Shown piece by piece: positions 40,744 through 49,484 of a stretch of 64,000 bases of DNA (position 1 is its first letter; every line of letters begins with the position of its first letter). A program made the translations under genes and the position numbers. The notes below the pieces were generated by a model. It saw only the letters and a list, made by a program, of their open reading frames with translations. It was not told the DNA's origin and made no database searches. The stretch is from Hydrogenophaga taeniospiralis. Lineage in GTDB: Bacteria > Pseudomonadota > Gammaproteobacteria > Burkholderiales > Burkholderiaceae_C. Where the stretch lies: the NCBI RefSeq assembly GCF_020510445.1, contig NZ_JAHBAG010000001.1:286501-350500 (forward strand). The letters run 5' to 3'.

Positions 40744-41301
40744 ATGATCAAACCCATCTCCGCCGCCCTGCTGACCGCCCTGACGCTGTGCGCCACCGCC
40801 TCGCTGGCCCAGAGCACCCGACCGGGCCTGTGGGCCGTCGAACACAAGATGGGGGGCAACCCGGAGCTTGAGCAGGCCATGGCCCAGATGCAGAAGCAGC
40901 TGGCGTCCATGCCGCCGGAGCAGCGCAAGCAGATGGAGGCCATGATGGGCCAGCAGGGCGTGAGCATGGCGCCCGGCGCCAAGGGCGGCATGGCCCTGAA
41001 GATCTGCATCACCCCGGAGATGGCGGCGCGCCAGGAACTGCCCAGCCAGACCGAGGGCGACTGCACCACCACCATCCACTCGCGCAGCGCCAGCGCGCTC
41101 AAGATGAGCTACGTCTGCAAGAACCCGCCGTCGTCCGGCGAAGGCACCTACACCTTCAGCGGCGACACCGCCTACACCATGAAAATGGTCATGAACACCA
41201 CCCGCCAGGGCAAGCCCACGTCCATGACCATGGAAGGCCAGGGCAAATGGCTCTCGACGGACTGCGGCAGCATCAAGCCGATGGCGCTGCCCAAGCGCTG
41301 A
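40744..41301 (+). CDS. DUF3617 exported protein
   Basis: A 185-residue protein with a signal peptide (residues 1-22, ending ASLAQS) and the DUF3617 pattern: RPGLWAVEHKM near the N-terminus, an ICITPEMA segment, CTTTIHSRSASALKMSYVC and a closing TMEGQGKWLSTDCG. Four cysteines in the mature part can form two disulfides. A Met/Gln-rich stretch lies at residues 45-80. It is presumed periplasmic and of unknown function. It follows the regulator gene by 47 bases. Confidence 0.8.
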   Translation: MIKPISAALLTALTLCATASLAQSTRPGLWAVEHKMGGNPELEQAMAQMQKQLASMPPEQRKQMEAMMGQQGVSMAPGAKGGMALKICITPEMAARQELPSQTEGDCTTTIHSRSASALKMSYVCKNPPSSGEGTYTFSGDTAYTMKMVMNTTRQGKPTSMTMEGQGKWLSTDCGSIKPMALPKR

Positions 41302-41368
41302 ACCTCCCTGGCGCCAGCGCAGGCGTGGCATCAGCCCCCGCGGCGCTTGCCGCGCAGGAAGACGTGGA

Positions 41369-42097
41369 TCAGGTGGCCGCTGGGGTCGACGGCTCTGGCG
41401 GCGCGGCGCGGCTGCCGAACACCGCCCGCCCCACGCGCACCATGGTGGACCCGGCGGCCACCGCAGCCTCCAGATCGTCGCTCATGCCCATGGACAGGGT
41501 GTCGAGCCCGAAGCCCCGGGCATTGAGCCCGTCGAACAACGCGCGGGCCTGCAGGAACACCGCGCGCTGGGCTTCAAACTCGGCCGCGGGCTCGGGAATG
41601 CACATCAGCCCGCGCAGGCGCAACCCGGGCAAGGGGGCCACCGCCTCGGCCAGCGCGGTCAGGTCGGCAGGTGCCACGCCCGACTTGGTCGGCCCGCCGT
41701 CCACGTTCACCTGCAGACACACCTGCAGCGGCGCCATGCCGGTGGGGCGCTGCTCGCTCAGGCGCTGGGCAATCCTGACCCGGTCCACCGACTGCACCCA
41801 GTCAAAATGCGCCGCCACCAGACGCGTCTTGTTGCTCTGGATGGGGCCGATGCAGTGCCATTCGATCGCGGCGCCCGGCCGGGTTTCGCGCAGGGCCAGG
41901 ATCTTCTCCACCCCTTCCTGGATGTAGTTCTCGCCAAAAGCGTGCTGGCCCGCGGCCAGCGCCTGCTGCACCGCCTCAGGGCCGAAGGTCTTGGAGACCG
42001 CCAGCAGAGTGACGGCTTGCGCATCGCGTCCCGCCAGGGCACAGGCCCGCGCCAGGCGCTCGTTCACTTGTTGGAGATTGTCTGAAATCGTCGTCAT
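41369..42097 (-). CDS. yggS: YggS-family PLP homeostasis protein
   Basis: A 242-residue alanine-racemase-like TIM barrel without the second domain. LLAVSKTFGPEAVQQAL contains the PLP-binding lysine (Lys36, in AVSK), and HCIGPIQSNKTRLVAAHFD and SMGMSDDLEAAVAAGSTMVRVGRAVFGSR are family signatures. It buffers free pyridoxal phosphate and affects amino acid balance. It is divergent from pilT, an arrangement shared by many proteobacteria; the pilT promoter lies inside its 5' end. Confidence 0.92.
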   Translation of the reverse strand: MTTISDNLQQVNERLARACALAGRDAQAVTLLAVSKTFGPEAVQQALAAGQHAFGENYIQEGVEKILALRETRPGAAIEWHCIGPIQSNKTRLVAAHFDWVQSVDRVRIAQRLSEQRPTGMAPLQVCLQVNVDGGPTKSGVAPADLTALAEAVAPLPGLRLRGLMCIPEPAAEFEAQRAVFLQARALFDGLNARGFGLDTLSMGMSDDLEAAVAAGSTMVRVGRAVFGSRAAPPEPSTPAAT

Positions 42098-42100
42098 AAT
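42071..42100 (+). promoter_or_regulatory. Candidate sigma-70 promoter of pilT
   Basis: TTGGAG (42071-42076) and CATAAT (42095-42100) are separated by 18 bases, giving a reasonable -35/-10 pair about 35 bases before the pilT start. It overlaps the first codons of the divergent yggS gene. Confidence 0.45.
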
Positions 42101-42134
42101 CCATCGTCATACCACCACAGCACGGGACCCCTGG

Positions 42135-43178
<1,044 letters not shown>

Positions 43179-43225
43179 ACATGCACTCCCCGTTGCGGGC
43201 TTCTTCAAAGACAAGGTAAGACCTC

Positions 43226-44362
43226 ATGGAACGCGATCAGGCATCCAAATTCATCAACGACCTGCTCAAGCTCATGCTCAGCCGCGGGGGCAGCGACCTG
43301 TTCATCACGGCCGACTTTCCGCCGGCGATCAAGGTGGATGGCAAGGTCGTCAAGGTTTCACCGCAGCCGCTGAACGCCTCCCACACGCTGGCGCTGGCGC
43401 GCGCGATCATGAACGACAAGCAGGCCGCCGAGTTCGAGCGCACCAAGGAGTGCAACTTCGCCATCGCGCCGCCGGCCATCGGGCGCTTCCGGGTCAGTGC
43501 ATTCATCCAGCAGGGCAAGATCGGCATGGTGCTGCGGACCATTCCGGCCGTGCTGCCCACCATCGACAAGCTCGGCCTGCCCCAGGTGCTCAAGGACGTG
43601 GCGCTGTCCAAGCGTGGGCTTTGCATCCTGGTGGGCTCCACCGGCTCGGGCAAGTCCACCTCGCTGGCGGCCATGGTGGACTGGCGCAACGAAAACACCC
43701 ACGGCCACATCATCACCATTGAAGACCCGGTCGAATTCGTGCACCCGCACAAGAACTGCGTGATCACGCAGCGTGAGGTGGGCCTGGACACCGACAGCTG
43801 GGAAGCGGCGCTCAAGAACACGCTGCGCCAGGCGCCCGACGTGATCCTGATGGGCGAAATCCGCGACCGCGAGACCATGGAACACGCGATCCAGTTTTCC
43901 GAAACCGGTCACCTGTGTCTGGCCACCCTGCACGCCAACAGCGCCAACCAGGCGCTGGACCGCATCATCAACTTCTTCCCCGAGGAGCGCCGGCCACAGC
44001 TGCTGATGGACCTCTCGCTCAACCTGCGCGCCCTGGTCTCCCAGCGCCTGGTGCCCCGGCAAGACAACAAGGGGCGCCATGCCGCGGTCGAGATCATGCT
44101 CAACTCGCCACTGATCTCCGACCTGATCTTCAAGGGCGACGTCTCCGAGATCAAGGAGATCATGAAGAAGAGCACCCAGATGGGCATGCAGACCTTCGAC
44201 CAGGCGCTGTTCAACGCGTTCGAGGCCAACCTCATCACGTTTGAAGATGCGCTGCGCAATGCCGATTCGCTCAACGACCTGCGCCTGCAGATCAAGCTCA
44301 ACAGCCAGCGCGGCAAATCGGTGGACCTGGCCGCCGGCACCGAGCACATGACGATCGTCTAG
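43226..44362 (+). CDS. pilU: Type IV pilus accessory retraction ATPase PilU
   Basis: A 378-residue PilT paralogue that works with PilT to increase retraction force. Walker A GSTGSGKST is at residues 137-145, the Asp box reads IITIEDPVEFVH, Walker B LMGEIRD and the His box ATLHANSANQALDR. The sequence differs from pilT throughout, so it is not a recent duplication. A terminator and a composite repeat follow it. Confidence 0.95.
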   Translation: MERDQASKFINDLLKLMLSRGGSDLFITADFPPAIKVDGKVVKVSPQPLNASHTLALARAIMNDKQAAEFERTKECNFAIAPPAIGRFRVSAFIQQGKIGMVLRTIPAVLPTIDKLGLPQVLKDVALSKRGLCILVGSTGSGKSTSLAAMVDWRNENTHGHIITIEDPVEFVHPHKNCVITQREVGLDTDSWEAALKNTLRQAPDVILMGEIRDRETMEHAIQFSETGHLCLATLHANSANQALDRIINFFPEERRPQLLMDLSLNLRALVSQRLVPRQDNKGRHAAVEIMLNSPLISDLIFKGDVSEIKEIMKKSTQMGMQTFDQALFNAFEANLITFEDALRNADSLNDLRLQIKLNSQRGKSVDLAAGTEHMTIV

Positions 44363-44368
44363 AGAAAC

Positions 44369-44448
44369 ACCCCCGCCGGGCTTCGCCCGCCCCCTTTTTA
44401 GAGGGCAACGCGAGTGGCCCGGCAAAGCCGGCTCCACCGCGTTCTGGG
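44369..44448 (+). repeat. 3'-end composite repeat, copy 5 (plus)
   Basis: Begins 6 bases after the pilU stop. The left part is modified to a hairpin with a T tract (see terminator); the right part is the usual GGCCCGGCAAAGCCGGCTCC. It ends GCGTTCTGGG, where other copies have GCATCCTGGG. Confidence 0.65.
44377..44399 (+). terminator. Terminator-like hairpin after pilU
   Basis: CGGGC-TTC-GCCCG (44377-44389) followed by CCCCCTTTTT resembles a weak intrinsic terminator. It is built into the left arm of repeat copy 5, which supports a 3'-end role for the repeat family. Confidence 0.5.
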
Positions 44449-44523
44449 TCAGTCCTCTCGCTCCGGCTGCACCGAGACGCCGCATTTCTGGTTTTCCTTT
44501 CCCTTTATTGCAGGATCCCTCTC

Positions 44524-45426
44524 ATGAGCAGCATTGCTTCGAAAACCTACGAATCTGTTGCGCCGAAGAGGGTCGCTTTTCTTGGCTTGGGCGTCATGGG
44601 TTTCCCGATGGCTGGGCATCTGTCCCAAGCCGGGCATTCGGTGACGGTCTACAACCGGTCGCCGGCCAAGGCGCAGGCCTGGATGGCGGAGTTCGGTGGC
44701 GCCGCCAAGGCCACGCCGCGCGAAGCGGCCGCGGGGGCCGACATCGTGTTTTCCTGCGTGGGCAACGACGACGACCTGCGTTCCATCACCCTGGGGGCCG
44801 ACGGCGCTTTTGCCGGCATGGCGCCGGGCGCGGTGTTCGTGGACCACACCACCGCGTCGGCCGACGTGGCGCGCGAGCTGTACGCGGCCGCGAAAGCCCT
44901 GGGGCTGGCCTTTGTCGACGCCCCCGTCTCGGGTGGCCAAGCCGGCGCGCAGAATGGCGCCCTCACCATCATGTGTGGTGGCGACGCGGCAGCGTTCGAC
45001 GCCGTCAAACCGGTGGCCATGGCGTTCTCGCGCGCCTTCACCCTCATGGGTGCCAGCGGCGCCGGTCAGCTCACCAAGATGGTCAACCAGATCTGCATCG
45101 CCGGACTGGTGCAGGCCTTGGCCGAAGCCATCGCCTTCGGCCAGAAGGCCGGACTGGACATGCCCCAGGTGCTCGACGTGATCGGCAAGGGCGCCGCCCA
45201 GAGCTGGCAACTGGACAACCGCGGCAAGACCATGGTGGCCGATCAGTTCGACTTCGGTTTCGCGGTGGACTGGATGCGCAAGGACCTGGGTCTGGTGCTG
45301 GACGAGGCCAAGCGCAATGGCGCGCGGCTGCCAGTGACCGCGCTGGTGGACCAGTTCTACGCCGACGTGCAGGCCATGCAGGGCAACCGGCTCGACACAT
45401 CGAGCCTGATCAAGCGCTTGAGGTAG
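44524..45426 (+). CDS. 3-hydroxyisobutyrate dehydrogenase family oxidoreductase
   Basis: A 300-residue NAD(P)-dependent beta-hydroxyacid dehydrogenase. VAFLGLGVMGFPMAGHL is the Rossmann dinucleotide motif, FVDAPVSGGQAGAQNGALTIMCGG the substrate-binding segment, and GAGQLTKMVNQ contains the catalytic lysine. Family members act on 3-hydroxyisobutyrate, tartronate semialdehyde or similar acids. Isolation from valine or glyoxylate genes leaves the substrate open. The N-terminal 15 residues extend beyond the family norm. Repeat copy 6 follows the stop codon. Confidence 0.85.
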   Translation: MSSIASKTYESVAPKRVAFLGLGVMGFPMAGHLSQAGHSVTVYNRSPAKAQAWMAEFGGAAKATPREAAAGADIVFSCVGNDDDLRSITLGADGAFAGMAPGAVFVDHTTASADVARELYAAAKALGLAFVDAPVSGGQAGAQNGALTIMCGGDAAAFDAVKPVAMAFSRAFTLMGASGAGQLTKMVNQICIAGLVQALAEAIAFGQKAGLDMPQVLDVIGKGAAQSWQLDNRGKTMVADQFDFGFAVDWMRKDLGLVLDEAKRNGARLPVTALVDQFYADVQAMQGNRLDTSSLIKRLR

Positions 45427-45429
45427 GCC

Positions 45430-45510
45430 CACCCCCGCGTCGCCTGCGGCGCCACCCCCTCAAGGGGGCGATGCCAGTGGCCCGGCAAAGCCGGTTCCAC
45501 GGCATCCTGG
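45430..45510 (+). repeat. 3'-end composite repeat, copy 6 (plus, best consensus)
   Basis: Starts 3 bases after the dehydrogenase stop codon. It shows every module cleanly: CGTCGCCTGCGGCGCC, CCCCCTC-AAGGGGG, CGATGCC, GTGGCCCGGCAAAGCCGG and TTCCACGGCATCCTGG. GATGCC and GGCATC at its ends pair, so the whole unit may close on itself. Confidence 0.75.
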
Positions 45511-45558
45511 GATCAAGACACGCGCGCCGGAGGCCCCGTGCTGGCGACGCGACCTTGT

Positions 45559-46203
45559 TTATTTCGCTGGAGCGGACTGCGGCTGCAGACGCGACAGCTC
45601 TTCGTCGCTGATGATCTCCAACACCCGCACCACGCGCTGCACACTGGAGGTGTTGCGCACGATCTCGGTAGCGCGGTCGGCTTCGCGCTGGGTCACGCGG
45701 CCCATCAGAAACACCGTTCCGCGGTTGGTCACCACCTTGAACGAATTGGCGGACAGGTCCTTGGCGTCCAGCATCGCGGCCTTCACCCGGCCGGTCAGCA
45801 GGGTGTCGGCGGTGCGCTCGCGCAGCGTCGGGCTGTTGGCGACGTCGAGTTCGTTGACCACGCCGGCCACATTGGCCACCTGGCCGACAACCTGACCCGC
45901 CAGCTCCTTGTCGCGCGCGCTCACCACCTCACCGGTCAGCAGCACCCGGCGGTTGTAGCTGGTCACGTCCAGCCGGGCCCGCGTGCCCATCTGGTCGCGC
46001 AGCCGGTTGGCGGCCCGCAGCTCAATGGTCTGGTCGTCCAGCTGGGCACCCGAGGTGCGGCGGTCGGTGGCCACCAGGGCGCTGCCCACGGCCGCGCCAC
46101 CCATCATCAGGGGGGCACAGGCCGACACGGTGGCACCCAGCAGAACGGAGGCCAGGACGGTGGCCGCGAGGCGGCTGTGGCGGGGTTGTTGCGTCTGATT
46201 CAT
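45559..46203 (-). CDS. dolP: Outer-membrane BON-domain lipoprotein DolP
   Basis: A 214-residue lipoprotein (signal ending TVSA-Cys29) with two BON domains at about residues 55-125 and 130-200 (IELRAANRLRDQMGTRARLDVTSYNRRVLLTGEV and RVKAAMLDAKDLSANSFKVVTNRGTVFLMGRV). DRRTSGAQLDD before the first domain matches E. coli DolP (formerly YraP). DolP supports outer-membrane integrity and the BAM machinery. Its ATG overlaps the diaA stop (ATGA), as in the E. coli gene order yraN-diaA-dolP. GGAGAG precedes the start. Confidence 0.88.
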   Translation of the reverse strand: MNQTQQPRHSRLAATVLASVLLGATVSACAPLMMGGAAVGSALVATDRRTSGAQLDDQTIELRAANRLRDQMGTRARLDVTSYNRRVLLTGEVVSARDKELAGQVVGQVANVAGVVNELDVANSPTLRERTADTLLTGRVKAAMLDAKDLSANSFKVVTNRGTVFLMGRVTQREADRATEIVRNTSSVQRVVRVLEIISDEELSRLQPQSAPAK

Positions 46204-46820
46204 GAGGGACTCTCCTGTTCGTTGTTCAACTCGTCGGGCAGGCCCAGCAACTGGGCATCCACACCGTCGCAAATACAGTGCAACACGATGTGATGCACCT
46301 CCAGAATCCGGGCCGGCAGCTCGTGCGGCACGCACACGTGCACGTCGGTGTCGCGCAGCATCTGCGCCAGACGGCCGCCGCGTGCGCCGGTGAGCGCCAC
46401 CACCGTCATGTCGCGTTCGTGCGCCGCTTCCACCGCCGCCAGCATGTTGGCCGAACTGCCGCTGGTGGACAGCGCCAGCAGCACGTCGCCAGCGTGGCCC
46501 AGCGCGCGCACCTGGCGGGCAAAGATGGACCGGGCATCAAAATCGGTGGCGATGCCGGTGAGCACCGCGGCGTCGGACGAGAGCGAGAACGCGGCGAGCT
46601 CCGGGCGCTCGCGCTCGTAGCGGCCCACGAAGCTGGCGGCGAAATGCTGCGCGGCCGCGGCCGAGGCCCCGTTGCCGCAGGTCAGCACCTTGCCGCCGCC
46701 GGTCACGCTGGCGAGCACGGCCGTGGTCGCGGCCTCGACCACCGGAGCGAGCGACTGGGCGCACTGGTACTTCAGGTCGGCGCTGTCGATGAATTGTTGC
46801 TGGATGCGTTGCAGAAGCAT
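46200..46820 (-). CDS. diaA: SIS-domain DnaA-associating protein DiaA / GmhA-like
   Basis: A 206-residue SIS (sugar isomerase) protein. GGGKVLTCGNGASAAAAQHFAASFVGRYERERP is the family N-terminal signature and LALSTSGSSANMLAAVEAA the phosphosugar loop. It belongs with DiaA/phosphoheptose isomerases. Because it lies between yraN and dolP, as in E. coli, DiaA (which tetramerises and promotes DnaA assembly at oriC) is the better label than GmhA. No lipopolysaccharide heptose genes are nearby. Confidence 0.85.
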   Translation of the reverse strand: MLLQRIQQQFIDSADLKYQCAQSLAPVVEAATTAVLASVTGGGKVLTCGNGASAAAAQHFAASFVGRYERERPELAAFSLSSDAAVLTGIATDFDARSIFARQVRALGHAGDVLLALSTSGSSANMLAAVEAAHERDMTVVALTGARGGRLAQMLRDTDVHVCVPHELPARILEVHHIVLHCICDGVDAQLLGLPDELNNEQESPS

Positions 46821-46847
46821 GGGGCGATCATAGCGGCGGGGCGGGTG

Positions 46848-47318
46848 TCAAAAGGTAGCGGACGCATCAAAAGCGGCGCGCAGCCATTCGAGCCGAACCG
46901 GTGGCGCGGCCGGGTCCGGGCGCTCGCCAAGCGGCGTGGGCCGACCGTGCACCAGCACCACGTCGAAACGGCATGGGGGCTCTGAGCCCCAGCGCAGCAA
47001 AAAGTGCCGCGCCGCGAACACGATGCGGCGCTGTTTGGTGGCGGTGATGCTCGCCGCCGCACCGCCCTGGCGGGCACTGGCGCGCTGGCGCACCTCGACG
47101 AACACCAGCGTGCCGTCGGCCTCGCGCATAATCAAATCGAGTTCGCCACCGCCGCGGCCCGGGGTTTTGAAATTGCGCTGCACCAGGCGCAAACCCTGGC
47201 GCTGCAAATGCGCCAGCGCGGCGTCCTCGGCCACGTCGCCACGCTGCTTGGTGGTGGTCGGCGCCGCCTCGGCGCGGTCTGGCCGGGTGGGTGAACCCTG
47301 TTTCCGGAAATTCCACAT
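46848..47318 (-). CDS. yraN: YraN/UPF0102 nuclease-fold protein
   Basis: A 156-residue protein of the YraN family with the PD-(D/E)XK-like core GGGELDLIMREADGTLVFVEVRQR (Glu-Leu-Asp and Glu-Val-Arg) and KQRRIVFAARHFL downstream. It is thought to be a Holliday-junction-resolvase-like nuclease but its role is unproven. ATG 47318 is taken as the start; an earlier GTG at 47327 is possible. Its 5' end overlaps that of the divergent rsmI gene. It is 27 bases upstream of diaA. Confidence 0.87.
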   Translation of the reverse strand: MWNFRKQGSPTRPDRAEAAPTTTKQRGDVAEDAALAHLQRQGLRLVQRNFKTPGRGGGELDLIMREADGTLVFVEVRQRASARQGGAAASITATKQRRIVFAARHFLLRWGSEPPCRFDVVLVHGRPTPLGERPDPAAPPVRLEWLRAAFDASATF

Positions 47319-48247
47319 TGTCTGCACACACTCCCTCCCTGTTGGCCGCCGCCCGTGAAGCGGCCGCTCACCAGCATTATCCGCAAGGCGCGCTCTACAT
47401 GGTGGCCACGCCGATCGGCAATCTGGCCGACATCGGCCTGCGCGCGCTGCAGGTGCTCTCGCTGGCCGACACCGTGGCCTGCGAGGACACGCGCCACACC
47501 GCCGGGCTGCTGCAGGGCTATGGCCTGCACAAGCCGCTGCTGGCGCTGCACGAGCACAACGAGGCCGAGGCGGCCCAGACGGTGGTGCAGCGGCTGCGCG
47601 AGGGCCAGCGGGTGGCCTATGTGAGCGACGCCGGCACCCCCGGCGTGAGCGACCCGGGCGCGCGGCTGGTGGCCGCGGTGCACGACGCCGGGCTGCGCAG
47701 CGTGCCCGTCCCGGGCGCCAGCAGCATCACCGCGCTGCTCAGCGTGGCCGGCCACAGCGGCTGGAACGGCCACTTTGTGTTCGCCGGCTTTCTCTCACCC
47801 AAGGCGGCCGAGCGGCAGCGCGAGGTGCAGGGCATGGGCACCGACGAGCGCGCCTGCGTGCTGCTCGAAGCACCGCACCGCATCGAAGCGCTGGCCAAGG
47901 ACCTGGCGGTGCTGGGCGAGCGGCGGCTGACCGTGGGCCGCGAGCTGACCAAACAATTTGAAGAAGTGGCGCAGATGCCCGCGAGCGGCTTTCCCGCCTG
48001 GCTGCAGGCCGGCGCGCACCGCACGCGGGGCGAATTCGTGCTGATGCTGCACCCGCTGGCCACCACCGGTGGTGAAGAAGGCGCGGTGGACGCGGCGGCG
48101 CTGCGCGTGCTGGACCTGCTGCTGGCCGAGCTGCCGCTGAAAACCGCGGTGCGCCTGTGCGCGGACATCACCGGCCAGCCGCGCAACGCGCTGTACAACG
48201 CGGCGCTGGCCCGCCGCAAACCGGCCGACGACGAAGAGGACGACTGA
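47291..48247 (+). CDS. rsmI: 16S rRNA 2'-O-ribose C1402 methyltransferase RsmI
   Basis: A 318-residue tetrapyrrole-methylase-fold enzyme that methylates the 2'-O of C1402 in 16S rRNA. Key motifs are LYMVATPIGNLADIGLRALQVL, ACEDTRHT, VAYVSDAGTPGVSDPG and VPVPGASSITALLS. The catalytic core starts about residue 36, and the 5' end overlaps yraN, so a later start (for example ATG at 47399) is conceivable; GTG 47291 is given as the longest plausible start. The gene is divergent from yraN as in E. coli, but the lpoA gene normally between them is absent. Confidence 0.9.
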   Translation: MNPVSGNSTLSAHTPSLLAAAREAAAHQHYPQGALYMVATPIGNLADIGLRALQVLSLADTVACEDTRHTAGLLQGYGLHKPLLALHEHNEAEAAQTVVQRLREGQRVAYVSDAGTPGVSDPGARLVAAVHDAGLRSVPVPGASSITALLSVAGHSGWNGHFVFAGFLSPKAAERQREVQGMGTDERACVLLEAPHRIEALAKDLAVLGERRLTVGRELTKQFEEVAQMPASGFPAWLQAGAHRTRGEFVLMLHPLATTGGEEGAVDAAALRVLDLLLAELPLKTAVRLCADITGQPRNALYNAALARRKPADDEEDD

Positions 48248-48287
48248 GAGGCTGAAAGCCCCGGGCGCCAACGCGCCGTTCAGCGCC

Positions 48288-48647
48288 TCAGAGCGGGACC
48301 CGGGACATGGTATCCGGTCCCTTGCGGGCACCACCAGCGCCCGGCGGCGCCAGCGGCGCGTCCGGCACTTCGGTGGCCTGCACATCCACCACGTCATCGC
48401 CCGTGGGCCGTTCGCCGCGCCCCGGCCACACGCCCTGGGCGTAGCGTTGCGAGTTCTGGCGCATGCGGCTGAACATCACCACCGGCGCGGGTTTGCGCCC
48501 CGTCAGCAACGACCACAGCGACACCCCGAGCACGACCACGATGGCGGCCAGCAGGAAGCTGAGCACGAACACGCCCGCGGCCAACACCAGCACCAGTTTG
48601 AGCACGCCGCGCAGCACACGGCTCAGAAAATCGGCAAATCCATTCAT
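48288..48647 (-). CDS. Small membrane protein of unknown function
   Basis: A 119-residue protein with one long or two short hydrophobic segments at about residues 14-47 (VLKLVLVLAAGVFVLSFLLAAIVVVLGVSLWSLL). The rest is a polar, Pro/Gly/Ala-rich tail with an Arg patch. No family recognised. It is transcribed divergently from the DUF502 gene and converges on rsmI with 40 bases between stops. Its composition and frame usage are normal for the region, so it is probably real. Confidence 0.65.
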   Translation of the reverse strand: MNGFADFLSRVLRGVLKLVLVLAAGVFVLSFLLAAIVVVLGVSLWSLLTGRKPAPVVMFSRMRQNSQRYAQGVWPGRGERPTGDDVVDVQATEVPDAPLAPPGAGGARKGPDTMSRVPL

Positions 48648-48852
48648 GTATCAGTGAGCCCATCGGGCCAGGAGAGTTCCGGGACCAGGCGCCCGCCGCC
48701 ATGTCAACCTGGGATACATCCGTCAACGCCACCCCAGCTGAGGCCATTTTCGCCGTTTGCAAGCCGGGCGGGTGACACACACGCCCGGCGCCCCGGCTGC
48801 TATGCTGGCGCGCATCTGCGCCCGCGGCACCCCTTGGCCCGCACACACCCCC

Positions 48853-49464
48853 ATGAAACGCCTGTCCCAATACTTTTTCCGCGGTCTCATCACCTTCCTG
48901 CCCCTGGCCATCACGGTGTATGTGCTGGTGCTGTTCGTGACCTGGACCGAACGCACCGCCATGTGGCTGATCCGCCCCGTCATCGGCAACTTCTACCTGC
49001 CCGGCCTGGGCATCGCGCTGGGCGGGGTGCTGATCCTGGCGCTGGGCATGCTGATCTCCCAGCCCATCACGTCGCGCCTGCTGTCCTGGGTCGAGCTGCC
49101 GTTCACCAACCTGCCGGTGGTGAAAAGCATCTACACCTCGCTGAAGAACTTCGCCGATTACTTTGCGCCACACGATCAGGACGCCCAGCAGGTCGTGCTG
49201 CTGAAGTGGCCGGGCAACGAGCTGGGGATCGTCGGTCTGGTCACGCGCCAGTCGATGCAGGGGCTGCCCGGCGCCCTGGGTGAACTGGACCAGGTGGCCG
49301 TGTACCTGCCCATGGGCTACATGATCGGCGGCTACACCGTCTTCGTGCCGCGCAGCTGGACCACGCCGATCGACATGTCGGTCGAAGAGGCCATGCGCAT
49401 GGCCCTGATCGCGTTCATGGCCTCGAACCGCGGCGCACCGCCGGCCGCGCCCCCGTCCACCTGA
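48853..49464 (+). CDS. DUF502 membrane protein
   Basis: A 203-residue protein with two N-terminal membrane segments (about residues 10-30 and 55-75) and a cytoplasmic or periplasmic domain. FFRGLITFLPLAITVYVLV, LPVVKSIYTSLKNFADYF, GIVGLVTRQ and MGYMIGGYTVFVPRS are the DUF502 marks. The function is unknown. In some proteobacteria this gene is clustered with aspartyl-tRNA synthetase; here it precedes a Pat-like acetyltransferase by 20 bases. Confidence 0.85.
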   Translation: MKRLSQYFFRGLITFLPLAITVYVLVLFVTWTERTAMWLIRPVIGNFYLPGLGIALGGVLILALGMLISQPITSRLLSWVELPFTNLPVVKSIYTSLKNFADYFAPHDQDAQQVVLLKWPGNELGIVGLVTRQSMQGLPGALGELDQVAVYLPMGYMIGGYTVFVPRSWTTPIDMSVEEAMRMALIAFMASNRGAPPAAPPST

Positions 49465-49484
49465 CGCCAACCCGCACAGCCACC

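Noticed and set aside
46200..46820. SIS-domain gene as phosphoheptose isomerase of lipopolysaccharide synthesis
   Set aside because: Gene order yraN-diaA-dolP and the absence of heptose genes make DiaA more likely, though sequence alone cannot exclude GmhA.
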